Source of the DNA: CAVVEQ01 sp963747315
Lineage (GTDB): Bacteria > Chloroflexota > Anaerolineae > Anaerolineales > Anaerolineaceae
DNA length: 64,000 nucleotides
Assembly (NCBI GenBank): GCA_963747315.1
Contig: CAVVEQ010000006.1
Coordinates: forward strand, 516,629 to 580,628
Reading direction: 5' to 3'
Below are positions 8,124 through 17,261 of the stretch, in pieces (positions within the stretch are counted from its first letter, which is position 1; each line of letters starts with the position of its first letter). The notes beneath the pieces were generated by a model that worked only from the letters and a program-made list of their open reading frames with translations, made no database searches and had not been told where the DNA came from. Both the position numbers and the translations under genes were made by a program.

Positions 8124-9857
8124 ATGGCTAAAAACTCTTTAATGATGTTCGCAAGGAATAACTTTCTGTTTGTTTTATTTTATTTTGTGCTGAGTATATT
8201 TTACGGCGTGGTGGCAGGCACAGCGATCCTCGGATTCCTTCGGATTTACAACCAACCGATCATAATTCTTTTAACCGCTACGCTAACGGTTTTGATCCTC
8301 TGGCTGTTGATCAATGAATGTATTCGGGAAAATCCAGGGGGAAGGGTTATCGAAAAACAGCCCATTCGCGGACCGAATGCTGTTCTGGCAATTACAGGTG
8401 GATTGTTATTTTTTTTCCTGGTTTTACTCCCTCTTTTCCGCTGGCCATATTCTCCAATTTCCAGTCAATTGACCTGGGATGCCGGGTTGTATCATTTCCC
8501 AAAGGCAGTAGAAATGATCTCCACCGGCTCCTCCTGGGATCTTTCGATCGCCTATGGGGAATATCCCTTTGGGTATGAGTCGCTGATTGCTTTTGCGCTT
8601 GTACTCAACAATGCGGGATTCCTGATAGGTTCCACTCATGCCTTGATCGCATTGTTCCTGTTCCTTGTCCTAGTTCTGATCCTGGATTCACGGCTAAAAA
8701 TGCCATTAGGGATAATAATCTTCCTCACAAGTATCCTGTTTATTAGTTTCCAGCTTTTTCCAAATTTTGATAGCAATATATGGGGAATATTATGGTCACA
8801 GATCACGCTCATTGGGAAAAACGACCTTTTTCTGGCAGCTTCCTTGCTGGGGGTTTTCTACTTTACCCCGAGATCGGTTAAAAGCCCTAACCTTCCATTG
8901 GGTCTCGCGGTTGCTTCCATGCTTGCGCTAAGTATTAAACCCACCTCTGGGTTGGTGATCCTTTTTGCGTGGATGATCTATTTCATCATGGCCGCAAAAT
9001 CAGGAAAGCTCAAGGAGCAGAAAAATCGGATCCTTCTCTCCTTCCTTCTCATTGTCCCCGGGGGATTATGGACGATTCGCAATTTCCTTACCCAGGGCGC
9101 AATTTTTAGTACGGAAGTCTTAAGTCTTTCGGATTGGAGCATCGCCAATAATCTATTAAATCCCTTTTTCTATAATTTTATTCCTCAGCATCTTTATTTC
9201 TCACTTGCAATCTTTGTCCTGGCAGCTCTTTTCTCCATCCGCGGGATCACCCGCTGGCTGGATATTCTTTTTGGCCTGATTTTTCTAATGACCTTTTTTC
9301 TCTCTCCTGCATCCGGTTTCTTCGGATCAACTCTGGAAAGAACCCAGGTCGCCTGGAGGTTTTCTGTCGCCTTTCTTATCCTGCTATATATTCTATTAAT
9401 GGAGATTTTCGATCATTTTGCTGCCCCATTGCTCGGGAATATCCAAAGCGGTCGGGGAATAAAGTGGATCATTCCATCCTTTGCAATAATTATTTGCGCC
9501 TGGGGAATATGGAGCCAACGGGATCTGCTTCGATTTGAACCAAAAAGAGTCGTCCTGCTGAAGGATCAATTCGATCACCCTGTGGGTACCGGGGGGTATT
9601 ACAGCGCTTACGATTACATCCAAAAGAATGTTCGTAACGCAACGGTGATCGTGGAAAATGGATTACCCTTTTTTCTTTATGATCCTGGATTCACAATCTC
9701 CGTCACTCGTTCGAAACCAGCAGACTATATTGTGTTTATAAAGTTCCCTGATAAGAATTTCGATGCGTTTGCTTCCCGGACTGGTACCCTCCAATGGGAG
9801 AAAGAATGGATCCTGGTATACGAGGATTCACAGGGAAGAGTGTATAAAAGAAAATAA
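8124..9857 (+). CDS. Large polytopic membrane protein (glycosyltransferase-39/mannosyltransferase-like)
   Basis: About 577 aa with roughly 11-13 hydrophobic segments and a soluble C-terminal tail of about 110 aa beginning near KRVVLLKDQFDHPVG. The layout, including a loop after the first helices with LTWDAGLYHFPKAVEM and an acidic/aromatic cluster, resembles GT-C fold sugar transferases that use lipid-linked sugars. There is no decisive motif, so the activity is inferred. The translation start is uncertain because no strong ribosome binding site is seen. A second protein of the same general type lies at 32580-34442 but shows no obvious sequence identity by eye. Confidence 0.65.
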   Translation: MAKNSLMMFARNNFLFVLFYFVLSIFYGVVAGTAILGFLRIYNQPIIILLTATLTVLILWLLINECIRENPGGRVIEKQPIRGPNAVLAITGGLLFFFLVLLPLFRWPYSPISSQLTWDAGLYHFPKAVEMISTGSSWDLSIAYGEYPFGYESLIAFALVLNNAGFLIGSTHALIALFLFLVLVLILDSRLKMPLGIIIFLTSILFISFQLFPNFDSNIWGILWSQITLIGKNDLFLAASLLGVFYFTPRSVKSPNLPLGLAVASMLALSIKPTSGLVILFAWMIYFIMAAKSGKLKEQKNRILLSFLLIVPGGLWTIRNFLTQGAIFSTEVLSLSDWSIANNLLNPFFYNFIPQHLYFSLAIFVLAALFSIRGITRWLDILFGLIFLMTFFLSPASGFFGSTLERTQVAWRFSVAFLILLYILLMEIFDHFAAPLLGNIQSGRGIKWIIPSFAIIICAWGIWSQRDLLRFEPKRVVLLKDQFDHPVGTGGYYSAYDYIQKNVRNATVIVENGLPFFLYDPGFTISVTRSKPADYIVFIKFPDKNFDAFASRTGTLQWEKEWILVYEDSQGRVYKRK

Positions 9858-9894
9858 ACCCGGGATCCGCAAAAAAATGGTTCTGTAACCCGAA

Positions 9895-9981
9895 TCAATG
9901 GATTTCCTTACGAGAAGATAAATATACCAGGAAGCACATCACGGCGAATCCGAGCAGGACAAAACCACCTAGTGTAATCAA
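9895..9981 (-). CDS. Possible 28-aa single-helix membrane peptide
   Basis: A short minus-strand frame starting at TTG encodes LITLGGFVLLGFAVMCFLVY followed by LSSRKEIH, a convincing transmembrane helix with a basic tail. The ribosome binding site is poor and an upstream ATG is out of frame by one base, so this may be the end of a broken small gene. Weakly supported. Confidence 0.25.
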   Translation of the reverse strand: MITLGGFVLLGFAVMCFLVYLSSRKEIH

Positions 9982-10023
9982 TTACTCAATCCAATAATAA
10001 ATCTATGATCATAATTTCTATGG

Positions 10024-10926
10024 CTATCCGTCACCCCACATTTCACGTTCTGAGGAAGGAATTCCAGGTATCTCATCTATTAAACCGATGGATGGATGAC
10101 ATTCCTCCCTTAGGCAGGAAGGCATGATCGATTTCATCAGGTTGTAAATGATCTTTGTCGCGCGTTTTGGCATGAGTCGGACGAAAATGTCCATCGTTTT
10201 ACTGTCGCTGCCGATGAAACATGATACGCGTTCTTTTCGATCCCGTTAAGAATCGACTCCGCAGCTACCTGGGGACTGGTCATTTTGATCTTGCTTGTCT
10301 CCGCTGTTTCACCCCCGGGGGTGGTCACTCCGGAATTTGCGGCGATGTTCGTTCCGATCGCCCCGGGGAAAACCGCGGTGATCTTAACGTTCGTATCCAG
10401 CAGCTCGGAATACGAGTCCTTCGGTGAAGAGCTTCACCGCTGCCTTCGAGGCACCGTAGATCGTCTGCCCCGGGGACAGGCAGGAATCCGCCCATGGACT
10501 GGAAACGTTGACTCAATGTGCCCCTCCGGGCGGGTCTAAAAGGAGCGGCAGGAAAGTCTTGGTCATGTTGACCGTGCCGTAAAAATTGACGTTCAGCACC
10601 CTGTCGATATCTCCGAAGGTCAGGTCTTTCACCAGCACAAAGCGTTGGATGATCCCGGCGCAATTGATCAGTCCATCTACAACTCCGTGAGCAGCGATGA
10701 TCTTTTCAGGCAACGCGGTCACAGCTGTCCGGTCGGTGATATTGACCACGTGGGTGGAGATTCTGGACTTCAGCTCGCCTGCCAGGCTGACGGTTTCCTG
10801 CAGCCCTTCTTCGCGGATATCAATGGCGGCCGCTCTAGCGCCTATTTTCAAGAATTGGAGCACCAGTTCGCGAGCGATACCATTTCCGCCACCGGTCACC
10901 ACAAACACTTTGCCTAGTATGTTCAT
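10024..10926 (-). pseudogene. Short-chain dehydrogenase/reductase (SDR), multiply frameshifted
   Basis: An SDR gene of about 300 codons is recoverable in pieces. The first piece (10926 down to about 10530) reads MNILGKVFVVTGGGNGIARE, with the TGxxxGxG cofactor motif, then GLINCAGI (NAG motif equivalent) and DRVLNVNFYGTVN. The active-site YGASKAAVKLFTEGL piece lies in another frame near 10460, and the tail VTTPGGETAETSKIKMTSPQ in the frame at 10137-10328. A further shift restores DSKTMDIFVRLMPKRATKII. At least three frame changes are needed. AGGAAGG precedes the ATG. It is either a true pseudogene or poor consensus; intact it would be an NAD(P)-dependent oxidoreductase. Confidence 0.7.
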
Positions 10927-11070
10927 GAGCGCCTTCCTATTCCTGCATCGAATCGGCGAATTCGGATGTTATTACTCACAATAGCACGCGGAGACAGGGA
11001 ATTACAATCGTTTTTGATTAGGAATACTTTAGACTATTAGGAGAGGTCTGACGATATGGTCCCCACCGGT

Positions 11071-11473
11071 TTATTTTTCCATCGCGTCAGGCTGGACCAG
11101 ATTGATCAAATTCCCGCAGGTATCTTCAAAAAGGGTACTGATGATTACTCCGTCGTTCTGCGGTGCACCGCGGAATACGACGCCCTTGGACTTCAATTCG
11201 GTGTAGTCCTTTTGGATATCGAGGCTGATCAGAGCGGTGGCAGGGATTCCGGCATCAAACAGGGCTTTTTGATACACTCGCTGCCGGAGGAAACCTCACT
11301 GGCTCGAGCACCAGTTCCACCCCTTCGACGCCATCCGGGGAAACAACGATCAGCCAGCGGTCCTCCGCCGAGGGGGATATCCGCCATTTTTGTGAAACCA
11401 AGGACGCTGTGTATAAAACTGCAGCGCGGCTTCCTGGTCTAAGACGAACACGCTCGACGAATTAGATCTGCAT
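11071..11473 (-). pseudogene. VOC/glyoxalase family protein, frameshifted
   Basis: Reconstructs to about 133 aa. GGAGG precedes the ATG at 11473, but the frame meets a stop after three codons; shifting by one base gives NSSSVFVLDQEAALQFYTQ. The middle (ELVLEP-like segment near 11300) is in another frame, and the C-terminal part, ending EDTCGNLINLVQPDAMEK, is intact from 11277 to 11071. The final EDTCGNLI motif is typical of glyoxalase-fold proteins. Two or three single-base errors would account for the breaks. Confidence 0.6.
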
Positions 11474-11665
11474 ATCATCCTCCATGGAACTATCGTGACA
11501 ACGCTAAACAGCGCGATTAAATAGGCAAGAGTACATTCCATCATAATCCCAATTTTGACGTCCAAGAGAATTATTTAATGATAAGGGAAATCAGTGAACA
11601 TATAACGCACTCATCCCGTTTTATCAATCCCGTAATTGTCTGTTCACCTGACAGGGTTATGTCGT

Positions 11666-12226
11666 TTATGGGATTTCATCCTTGATTTTGATCATCACTT
11701 CATTGCGAGCCAGGAACCCGGGAATCCAGGGTGGGTTATATCCCGCAATCACAAAGTCCCCTTCACCTTCCAGATTATTATCTGCCATCCACTCCCGCAA
11801 TCGGTTCTTATTCTTTTCGATATTTCCCTGGTTGAAAAAACCGGAAAAACGAATCGCTGCCATTCTGTGAGTGGGAACCGAATCAAACCGGATCCTTCCA
11901 TCTCGCGGTGCTGGAAGGCTTTCCAGGGTGTATGCGGAGGGCATGACAAACGCCACAGTAAATTCATCTCCACCTTTCACCGTGACCGGGGTGGTCATGG
12001 CGATCTTTTCAGATTGGTTCACCTTTACCGGGGTGGTCATATCCACTTTCTGCTGAGTGGTGTTATTTCCAAAAATATACCCGGCGAGAATATCGAAACC
12101 CGCCTCCATCGCACTCTTATAATTCGTTCCCTGAACGATCGCTTCCGCCTGGATATATCCGGAGTATTCGCGGATTTCAATTCGGTTTTCCATGCTGACA
12201 ACAACATATTTCGGGGATTCGGTCAT
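11666..12226 (-). CDS. SOUL heme-binding family protein
   Basis: Protein of 186 aa with the SOUL/HEBP fold. It begins with ESPKYVVVSMENRIEIREYS, holds the repeated MTTPVKV and MTTPVTV strands, and ends with YNPPWIPGFLARNEVMIKI, the strongest family signature. Members bind heme or porphyrins loosely, and their bacterial role is unsettled. No signal peptide. Confidence 0.9.
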   Translation of the reverse strand: MTESPKYVVVSMENRIEIREYSGYIQAEAIVQGTNYKSAMEAGFDILAGYIFGNNTTQQKVDMTTPVKVNQSEKIAMTTPVTVKGGDEFTVAFVMPSAYTLESLPAPRDGRIRFDSVPTHRMAAIRFSGFFNQGNIEKNKNRLREWMADNNLEGEGDFVIAGYNPPWIPGFLARNEVMIKIKDEIP

Positions 12227-12585
12227 TTTTAATCTCCATTCAACTCAACCATACTACAATGGTTATACGATTTCCATCAATACGTTGTACATTGGTTTTT
12301 CCTGGTGAGTATTTCCAATAATCCAAAGAGAGCGTTATCGACTATGAAATTATAAAATCCGGAAAGCTGGAACTATGTTTTTGATTATCTTGTTATATAA
12401 TTTCCCGCCAGATCAAATAAACAACATCTGAAATGCTGACCCATTAATAAAACCGATGGGGGGATGATAATTGTTTCATCCGTAATAAATCATTGATTAA
12501 TTTTGGCAGAATCTGAATTTAATTTCCATTTCTTTACCAAACAAATCCTTTGATTGGGTATTGAAAATTTTTTTTAGGAGTGAGT
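12227..12585 (+). other. Intergenic region between divergent genes
   Basis: About 360 AT-rich bases separate the SOUL gene (minus) from the membrane protein (plus). It should hold both promoters. No hairpin terminator, RNA gene or coding frame with a ribosome binding site was found, and I could not pick a convincing -35/-10 pair. Confidence 0.5.
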
Positions 12586-13300
12586 ATGTCAGAACAGTCG
12601 CGTGTATGGATGGAAGTGATCTTTAATATCACTTACCTCGTGGTGGTATGGACCCTCGTTATTCTGATGATCGTGCGGCGAAACCGGGTTGCCCCGGAGA
12701 ACCGTGCCCTGGCAACGCGCTTCACCTGGGCATTCGCTTTGCTTGCACTCGGGGATACCGGGCATGTTGGCTTCCGGGTTATTGCTTATCTGCTAGGCGG
12801 GCTGGAAGCCAACCCTATCCTGGTGGGTGCAGGCGCGTTTTCCACAGCGTTCACCGTGACGATCTTTTACATGCTGATGGTGGATATATGGCGGCTGCGG
12901 TTTCCGGAAAACTTTTGGTTTCATTGGCTGGTTCCTGCTGGCTGCCGGAGCTGTCCGACTGGTCATTCTTCTGTTCCCTCAAAATGCCTGGGGGCAGGTA
13001 GTCGCCCCCTATGATTGGAGCCTGCTGCGTAACAGCTTGCTGGTCATCCAGGGAGTGGGTGTTACCTTTCTGATCCTGCGGGATGCCATCAGAACCCACG
13101 ACCGTGCTTTTACCTGGATTGGTGCCATGATTGTGCTCTCTTTCGCTTTTTACGCCCCGGTTATTCTCTGGGTTCAGTGGGTTCCACTGCTGGGCATGCT
13201 CATGATCCCAAAGACATGCGCCTACCTGGCGATAGCTTTTATCGCCTATTTTGAGCTCTTCCGTCCAAAGGGTTCGAAATCTCTGGAACCCGGCGGATAG
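12586..13300 (+). pseudogene. Integral membrane protein, one frameshift
   Basis: Two frames join into a protein of about 237 aa with about seven membrane helices. The first part runs from MSEQSRVWMEVIFNITYLVV to FWFHWLV, and the second resumes with LLVIQGVGVTFLILRDAIRT and ends GSKSLEPGG. The break is near 12930-12940, where one indel would restore LLAAGAVRLVILLFPQNAWG. The ATG at 12586 follows AGGAG by 5 bases and is preferred to GTG at 12580. The family is not recognised. Probably functional if the frameshift is a sequence error. Confidence 0.6.
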
Positions 13301-13408
13301 GGTACTCCACCGGTTCTAACCTTCTACAACCGAACTCTAAGAGAAGTAAACAGGATAAACTGAGGTTGTAGAGATACTGATTTGCTTTAAGTAAACGGAT
13401 AGGAACTG

Positions 13409-13807
13409 ATGGATACATTCGAAAAGCTGGAAAAACAACAATACATCAATATTGAGACCTTTAGGAAGAGCGGGGAGGGCGTTCGCACACCAGTCTGGTT
13501 TGTCCGCGAAGGCGGGGCGGTTTATATTTACACCATAGCCGATTCAGGTAAGGTCAAACGCATCCGCCGGGAGCCGCGCGTGAACATCGCACCCTGCAAA
13601 ATGGACGGCACCCCCATCGGGGAGTGGTTTCCCGCGCTTGCCCGGGAGTTACCCGATGAGGATACCGGTAGCAGGGTGGATAAACTTATGAATAAGAAAT
13701 ACGGTTTGATGAAAAAGCTTTTCGGGCTTTCCGGTGGAATGCGAAAACAAAAGCACACGGTGCTGGAGATCCGCCTGGGAGAGTATCCCTCTCCGGCGAT
13801 TTCGTAA
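13409..13807 (+). CDS. PPOX-class F420/flavin-dependent oxidoreductase
   Basis: Protein of 132 aa with the split-barrel pyridoxamine-5'-phosphate-oxidase-like fold. Recognisable strands are QYINIETFRKSGEGVRTPVW, VYIYTIADSGKVKRIRREPR and VNIAPCKMDGTPIGEW. This subgroup is often annotated as F420-dependent. The substrate and exact cofactor cannot be decided here. A ribosome binding site (AGGAACTG) precedes the ATG. Confidence 0.8.
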   Translation: MDTFEKLEKQQYINIETFRKSGEGVRTPVWFVREGGAVYIYTIADSGKVKRIRREPRVNIAPCKMDGTPIGEWFPALARELPDEDTGSRVDKLMNKKYGLMKKLFGLSGGMRKQKHTVLEIRLGEYPSPAIS

Positions 13808-13825
13808 TAAATTCCAATTCAAGGA

Positions 13826-15220
13826 TTATTTCTCTGTGGTCAGGGAGCGAATTTCCGCCGCAACCCCCAGCGCTCGCTTCTTAGCGATGCCGAAATAAGC
13901 GCCTGGTTTCAACAACTCGCGAATTTCCCCATCTGTTAGGTATTGTCCGATCACGGTATCCGCGCAGATCAGCTCCTCCAGCGGATTGGGGTTACCTTTT
14001 TCAACTTCCCCCCAGGCTGCCAGGCTGTGCCCCCGCAGGATCTCGTGCATTTTCTGCCTGTCCGCTCCCTTGCGGGTTGCGCAGGTCAGCAGCCTTTCGA
14101 TCCCGGCAAAAGGACTATAAATATTGATCGTGTGCTGGATGGCTTCCTCTCGGATCGTCAGTCCCTCCACGATCCTGTCCGTGCACGTGACCATTTCATC
14201 CAGTGCCAGGAAAGCCTCGGGAAGAATGGTCCGCCGGTTGGCAGAGTCGTCCAGCGTTCTCTCCAGCACCGATCCGGCGGCATTCTGCCAGGCGATCTGC
14301 GGCAGAACCGAGACATACCTGGCAAGCGAGTCGATCTTTTCCGCCTCCACCGGGTTGCGTTTAAATGGCATGGCCGAAGAACCCACCTGGCGCTCCCCGA
14401 ATGGTTCGCTGAGCTCCCCGATCGGCTGGGATTGCAGGAAGCGCACATCCAGGGCAAACTTAGCGAGGCAGCCCGCCAGGCTGGCAAGCGTGGAAAGAAC
14501 CTGGTAATCCTGCCGGCGCGGGTAGGTCTGCGTGGCGACCGGGAAGAAAGGCAGTCCGATCATCGCGCTGATTCGGCCTTCGAATTCCTCAAAATGGTCT
14601 TCTCCAAGCATTTCCACAAAAGCGGCTGCATTCCCGACCGCGCCTTTGAATCCCTTGCCCTTAAGGTCTGCCCGCAGTACCATCAAAGAGCGATATTCGG
14701 CAATCAGATCCTGGGCGATACCTGCCAGGCGATAGCCCAGGGTGGTCGGCTCGGCCGGCTGCAGGTGGGTGAAGGCCATCACCGGCAGGCTGGCTGTACG
14801 CTCGATCAATGGCTCGAAAACAGCAAGTAGGCTTAGAAGCCGTTCGGTTAGAATTTCGAGGGAATCACGGATCTGCAGTGCGTCCGCGTTATCTTTGATA
14901 TCCATCGAAGTGGCCCCCAGATGGATGATCCCCCCGCCGGTGGCGCATTGAGAGGCAAAGACTCGTAATTCAGAAACCAGATCGTGCTTCACCGAGGATT
15001 CGATCTCGAGTGATCTTTGCAGGTCGATCTCCCCAACGTGGTCTTTCAAATCCTCAACCTGTTCGCGGGTGACCAGGTTCCAGGAGCTTTCCGCCTCAGC
15101 AAGCGCCACCCATAACCTGCGCCAGGTGAGACGTTTGTGCTCTTCGCTCCACAGCCGGCGCATTTCCGTGGATCCATAGCGCCAGCTGAACGGGCTTTGG
15201 TAGTTTTGCGGATCAATCAT
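13826..15220 (-). CDS. purB: Adenylosuccinate lyase
   Basis: Catalyses cleavage of SAICAR to AICAR and of adenylosuccinate to AMP in purine synthesis. The 464-aa protein has the fumarase/aspartase superfamily signature SSAMPFKRNPVEAEKI, the substrate-contact THLQPAEPTTLGYR, and GGGIIHLGATSMDIKDNAD in the N-terminal half. Length is normal. It lies 6 bases downstream of the fused HPRT-PurA gene on the same strand, so the AMP branch enzymes are made together. Confidence 0.95.
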   Translation of the reverse strand: MIDPQNYQSPFSWRYGSTEMRRLWSEEHKRLTWRRLWVALAEAESSWNLVTREQVEDLKDHVGEIDLQRSLEIESSVKHDLVSELRVFASQCATGGGIIHLGATSMDIKDNADALQIRDSLEILTERLLSLLAVFEPLIERTASLPVMAFTHLQPAEPTTLGYRLAGIAQDLIAEYRSLMVLRADLKGKGFKGAVGNAAAFVEMLGEDHFEEFEGRISAMIGLPFFPVATQTYPRRQDYQVLSTLASLAGCLAKFALDVRFLQSQPIGELSEPFGERQVGSSAMPFKRNPVEAEKIDSLARYVSVLPQIAWQNAAGSVLERTLDDSANRRTILPEAFLALDEMVTCTDRIVEGLTIREEAIQHTINIYSPFAGIERLLTCATRKGADRQKMHEILRGHSLAAWGEVEKGNPNPLEELICADTVIGQYLTDGEIRELLKPGAYFGIAKKRALGVAAEIRSLTTEK

Positions 15221-15226
15221 TCGGAT

Positions 15227-17095
15227 TCATTTCCTTACGATCACCGCGGAACGTTCGGGACCCACGGAGATGTGGGTGACCGGGATTTCGCATGCTTTTT
15301 CGATGAAACGGATATACGCAACAGCCTCCCCCGGCAATTCCTTCCAATTCCGCATTGGGCGCAGGTCCTCCCGCCATCCGGAAAGGGTCTCATAAACAGG
15401 TTCGCATTTTTCTATCAATCCCGCCTCAACAGAGAAATCCTCCTGAGGGATGACGGTTCCTGCAAGGCGGTAACCGGTGCAAACCAGGATCTCCTCCAAC
15501 CCGGAAAGGACATCCAGTTTGGTGAGGAAGAGCTCGGTTGCGCCGTTGATCTCAACTGCGTATTTGAGCAGCACCAGGTCCAGCCAACCCACCCGCCTGG
15601 GTCTGCCGGTAGTTGTGCCGAATTCATCCCACGGATTCGCACCTGTACCTCGAAGGAAGGTGGCGGTCTCGCCATCCAGCTCGGTGGGGAATGGTCCGCC
15701 CCCCACACGAGTTTGGAAAGCCTTGGCAATCCCCACTATGTGATCAACAGAGCGGATGCCTATCCCTAAACCGCTGAACACACCAGCGGCAGTGGTGCAG
15801 GAACTGGTCACGAAAGGGTAACTGCCCTGGTCCAGGTCCAGCAACGTTCCCTGCGCGCCTTCTGCCAGGATGGCTTGACCTTTATGGAGTGCATCCCGGA
15901 TACGCGCGCCAACAGGGCGAATGAACGGGGCAAGGCTGGTCGCTTGCGCTATGAACTTATCTGCGAGTGTGCGTGTATCTTCAATAGGTTGATGATACAG
16001 CGCGGTTAATTGCTGGGTGGCTTCTTCAAAGTGGCTCCGAACCCGGTCGGAGAAAGAATTCAGGTCCAGCAGTTCCCCGCAGCGAAGCCCCTTGCGCGCG
16101 GTTTTATCCATATATGCCGGCCCAATGCCCCTGCCCGTTGTTCCGATCTGGGCCTTACCGAGCGCCGCCTCCCTGGCGCGGTCCAGCAGGCGGTGCGCGG
16201 GGGTGATCAGATGGGCGGCGTCGGAGATCCACAACCTTTCAGGGGTGATCGCAATGCCCGCCCTCCCGAGCATTTCCATTTCCTCCAGGAGAGTGGACGG
16301 GTTGAGCACCACGCCGTTCCCCAGCACGCAGGTGGTGTGCGAGTGGATGATACCTGAGGGGATCAGGTGAAGCTTGAAAATCTCGCTCCCAACGGTGACC
16401 GTGTGCCCGGCGTTATCGCCCCCGTTATAGCGCGCGACGATATCCGCGTTTTCCGAAAGCAGGTCCACTACCCTGCCCTTGCCCTCATCCCCCCACTGCA
16501 TCCCGACTACAATGGTAATGGGCATCTTTATTTGGATTCCTGGTATTTCTGCGAGGTCGACCGAGGCGATATAGGGAAGGTTGCGGCCTTTTTCATCGAT
16601 ATCCAGCCCGTATCCGACCACGAAGTAATCCGGGATCTTGAACCCGTAATAATCTATCTTCAGGTCCACTTTGTGCCGCTCCTCCTTATCCAACAATGCG
16701 CAAACCTTCAAGCTGTGTGGTTTACGATCCAGAAGCAGCTTGGAAACAGTCTGAACGGTATACCCTGTGTCGATGATATCGTCGACCAGGATCACATCCC
16801 ATCCCTGGATATTGGTTTTATGGTCCAGGTCGATGCGCACAAAACCGCTCGATTCAGAACCAGAATAGGAGGAGACAGACATGAAGTCCATGTCCATTGG
16901 AAGGTGCACGTTGCGCATCAAATCGGTGATAAAGACTACACTGCCACGCAGGAGCCCAAGGAGAAGCAGGTTCTTCGAATCCTTATAATCGCTGGCGATC
17001 TGCCTGCCCAGGGCTGCCACCCGGTTCTTGATATCCTCCTCAGAAACGATGATCTTATCAATGAAGGGGTATGGAAATTTTGGGGCTTGTTCCAT
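15227..17095 (-). CDS. Fused hypoxanthine phosphoribosyltransferase - adenylosuccinate synthase
   Basis: One open frame of 622 aa holds two purine enzymes. Residues 1 to about 190 are a hypoxanthine-guanine phosphoribosyltransferase, with GLLRGSVVFITDLMRNV, the PRPP loop VILVDDIIDTGYTVQTVSKL and the C-terminal YFVVGYGLDIDEKGRNLPYI. Residues about 196-622 are a full adenylosuccinate synthase (PurA) starting MPITIVVGMQWGDEGKGR, with YNGGDNAGHTV and TTGRGIGPAYMDKTAR. HPRT salvages hypoxanthine to IMP and PurA commits IMP to AMP, so the order makes metabolic sense. The junction EIPGIQIK-MPITIVV keeps a PurA-like initiator Met. A one-base indel near 16530 could alternatively have merged two adjacent genes, because AAATAA is present one base out of frame just before that Met. 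Confidence 0.88.
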   Translation of the reverse strand: MEQAPKFPYPFIDKIIVSEEDIKNRVAALGRQIASDYKDSKNLLLLGLLRGSVVFITDLMRNVHLPMDMDFMSVSSYSGSESSGFVRIDLDHKTNIQGWDVILVDDIIDTGYTVQTVSKLLLDRKPHSLKVCALLDKEERHKVDLKIDYYGFKIPDYFVVGYGLDIDEKGRNLPYIASVDLAEIPGIQIKMPITIVVGMQWGDEGKGRVVDLLSENADIVARYNGGDNAGHTVTVGSEIFKLHLIPSGIIHSHTTCVLGNGVVLNPSTLLEEMEMLGRAGIAITPERLWISDAAHLITPAHRLLDRAREAALGKAQIGTTGRGIGPAYMDKTARKGLRCGELLDLNSFSDRVRSHFEEATQQLTALYHQPIEDTRTLADKFIAQATSLAPFIRPVGARIRDALHKGQAILAEGAQGTLLDLDQGSYPFVTSSCTTAAGVFSGLGIGIRSVDHIVGIAKAFQTRVGGGPFPTELDGETATFLRGTGANPWDEFGTTTGRPRRVGWLDLVLLKYAVEINGATELFLTKLDVLSGLEEILVCTGYRLAGTVIPQEDFSVEAGLIEKCEPVYETLSGWREDLRPMRNWKELPGEAVAYIRFIEKACEIPVTHISVGPERSAVIVRK

Positions 17096-17261
17096 GACAT
17101 TTATGCCTCAGTCGATCGGGATGGTAGGGTCGATTTCTGGAGGGAACCCAATTGATTGTACCAATGATTCCCCAACACTTGCAGGAATCACCCCCGCCCG
17201 TGTGAGCTTCAAGATCTCACATCAATCGGTCGGACTGATCAGTCCTTATAACAAAGATCGA

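Noticed and set aside
12440..12480. A short match (AAACCGATGG...GGATGA) with 10080-10100, considered as a repeat element
   Set aside because: Only about 15-20 bases agree with gaps; this is too short and AT-rich to call a repeat.
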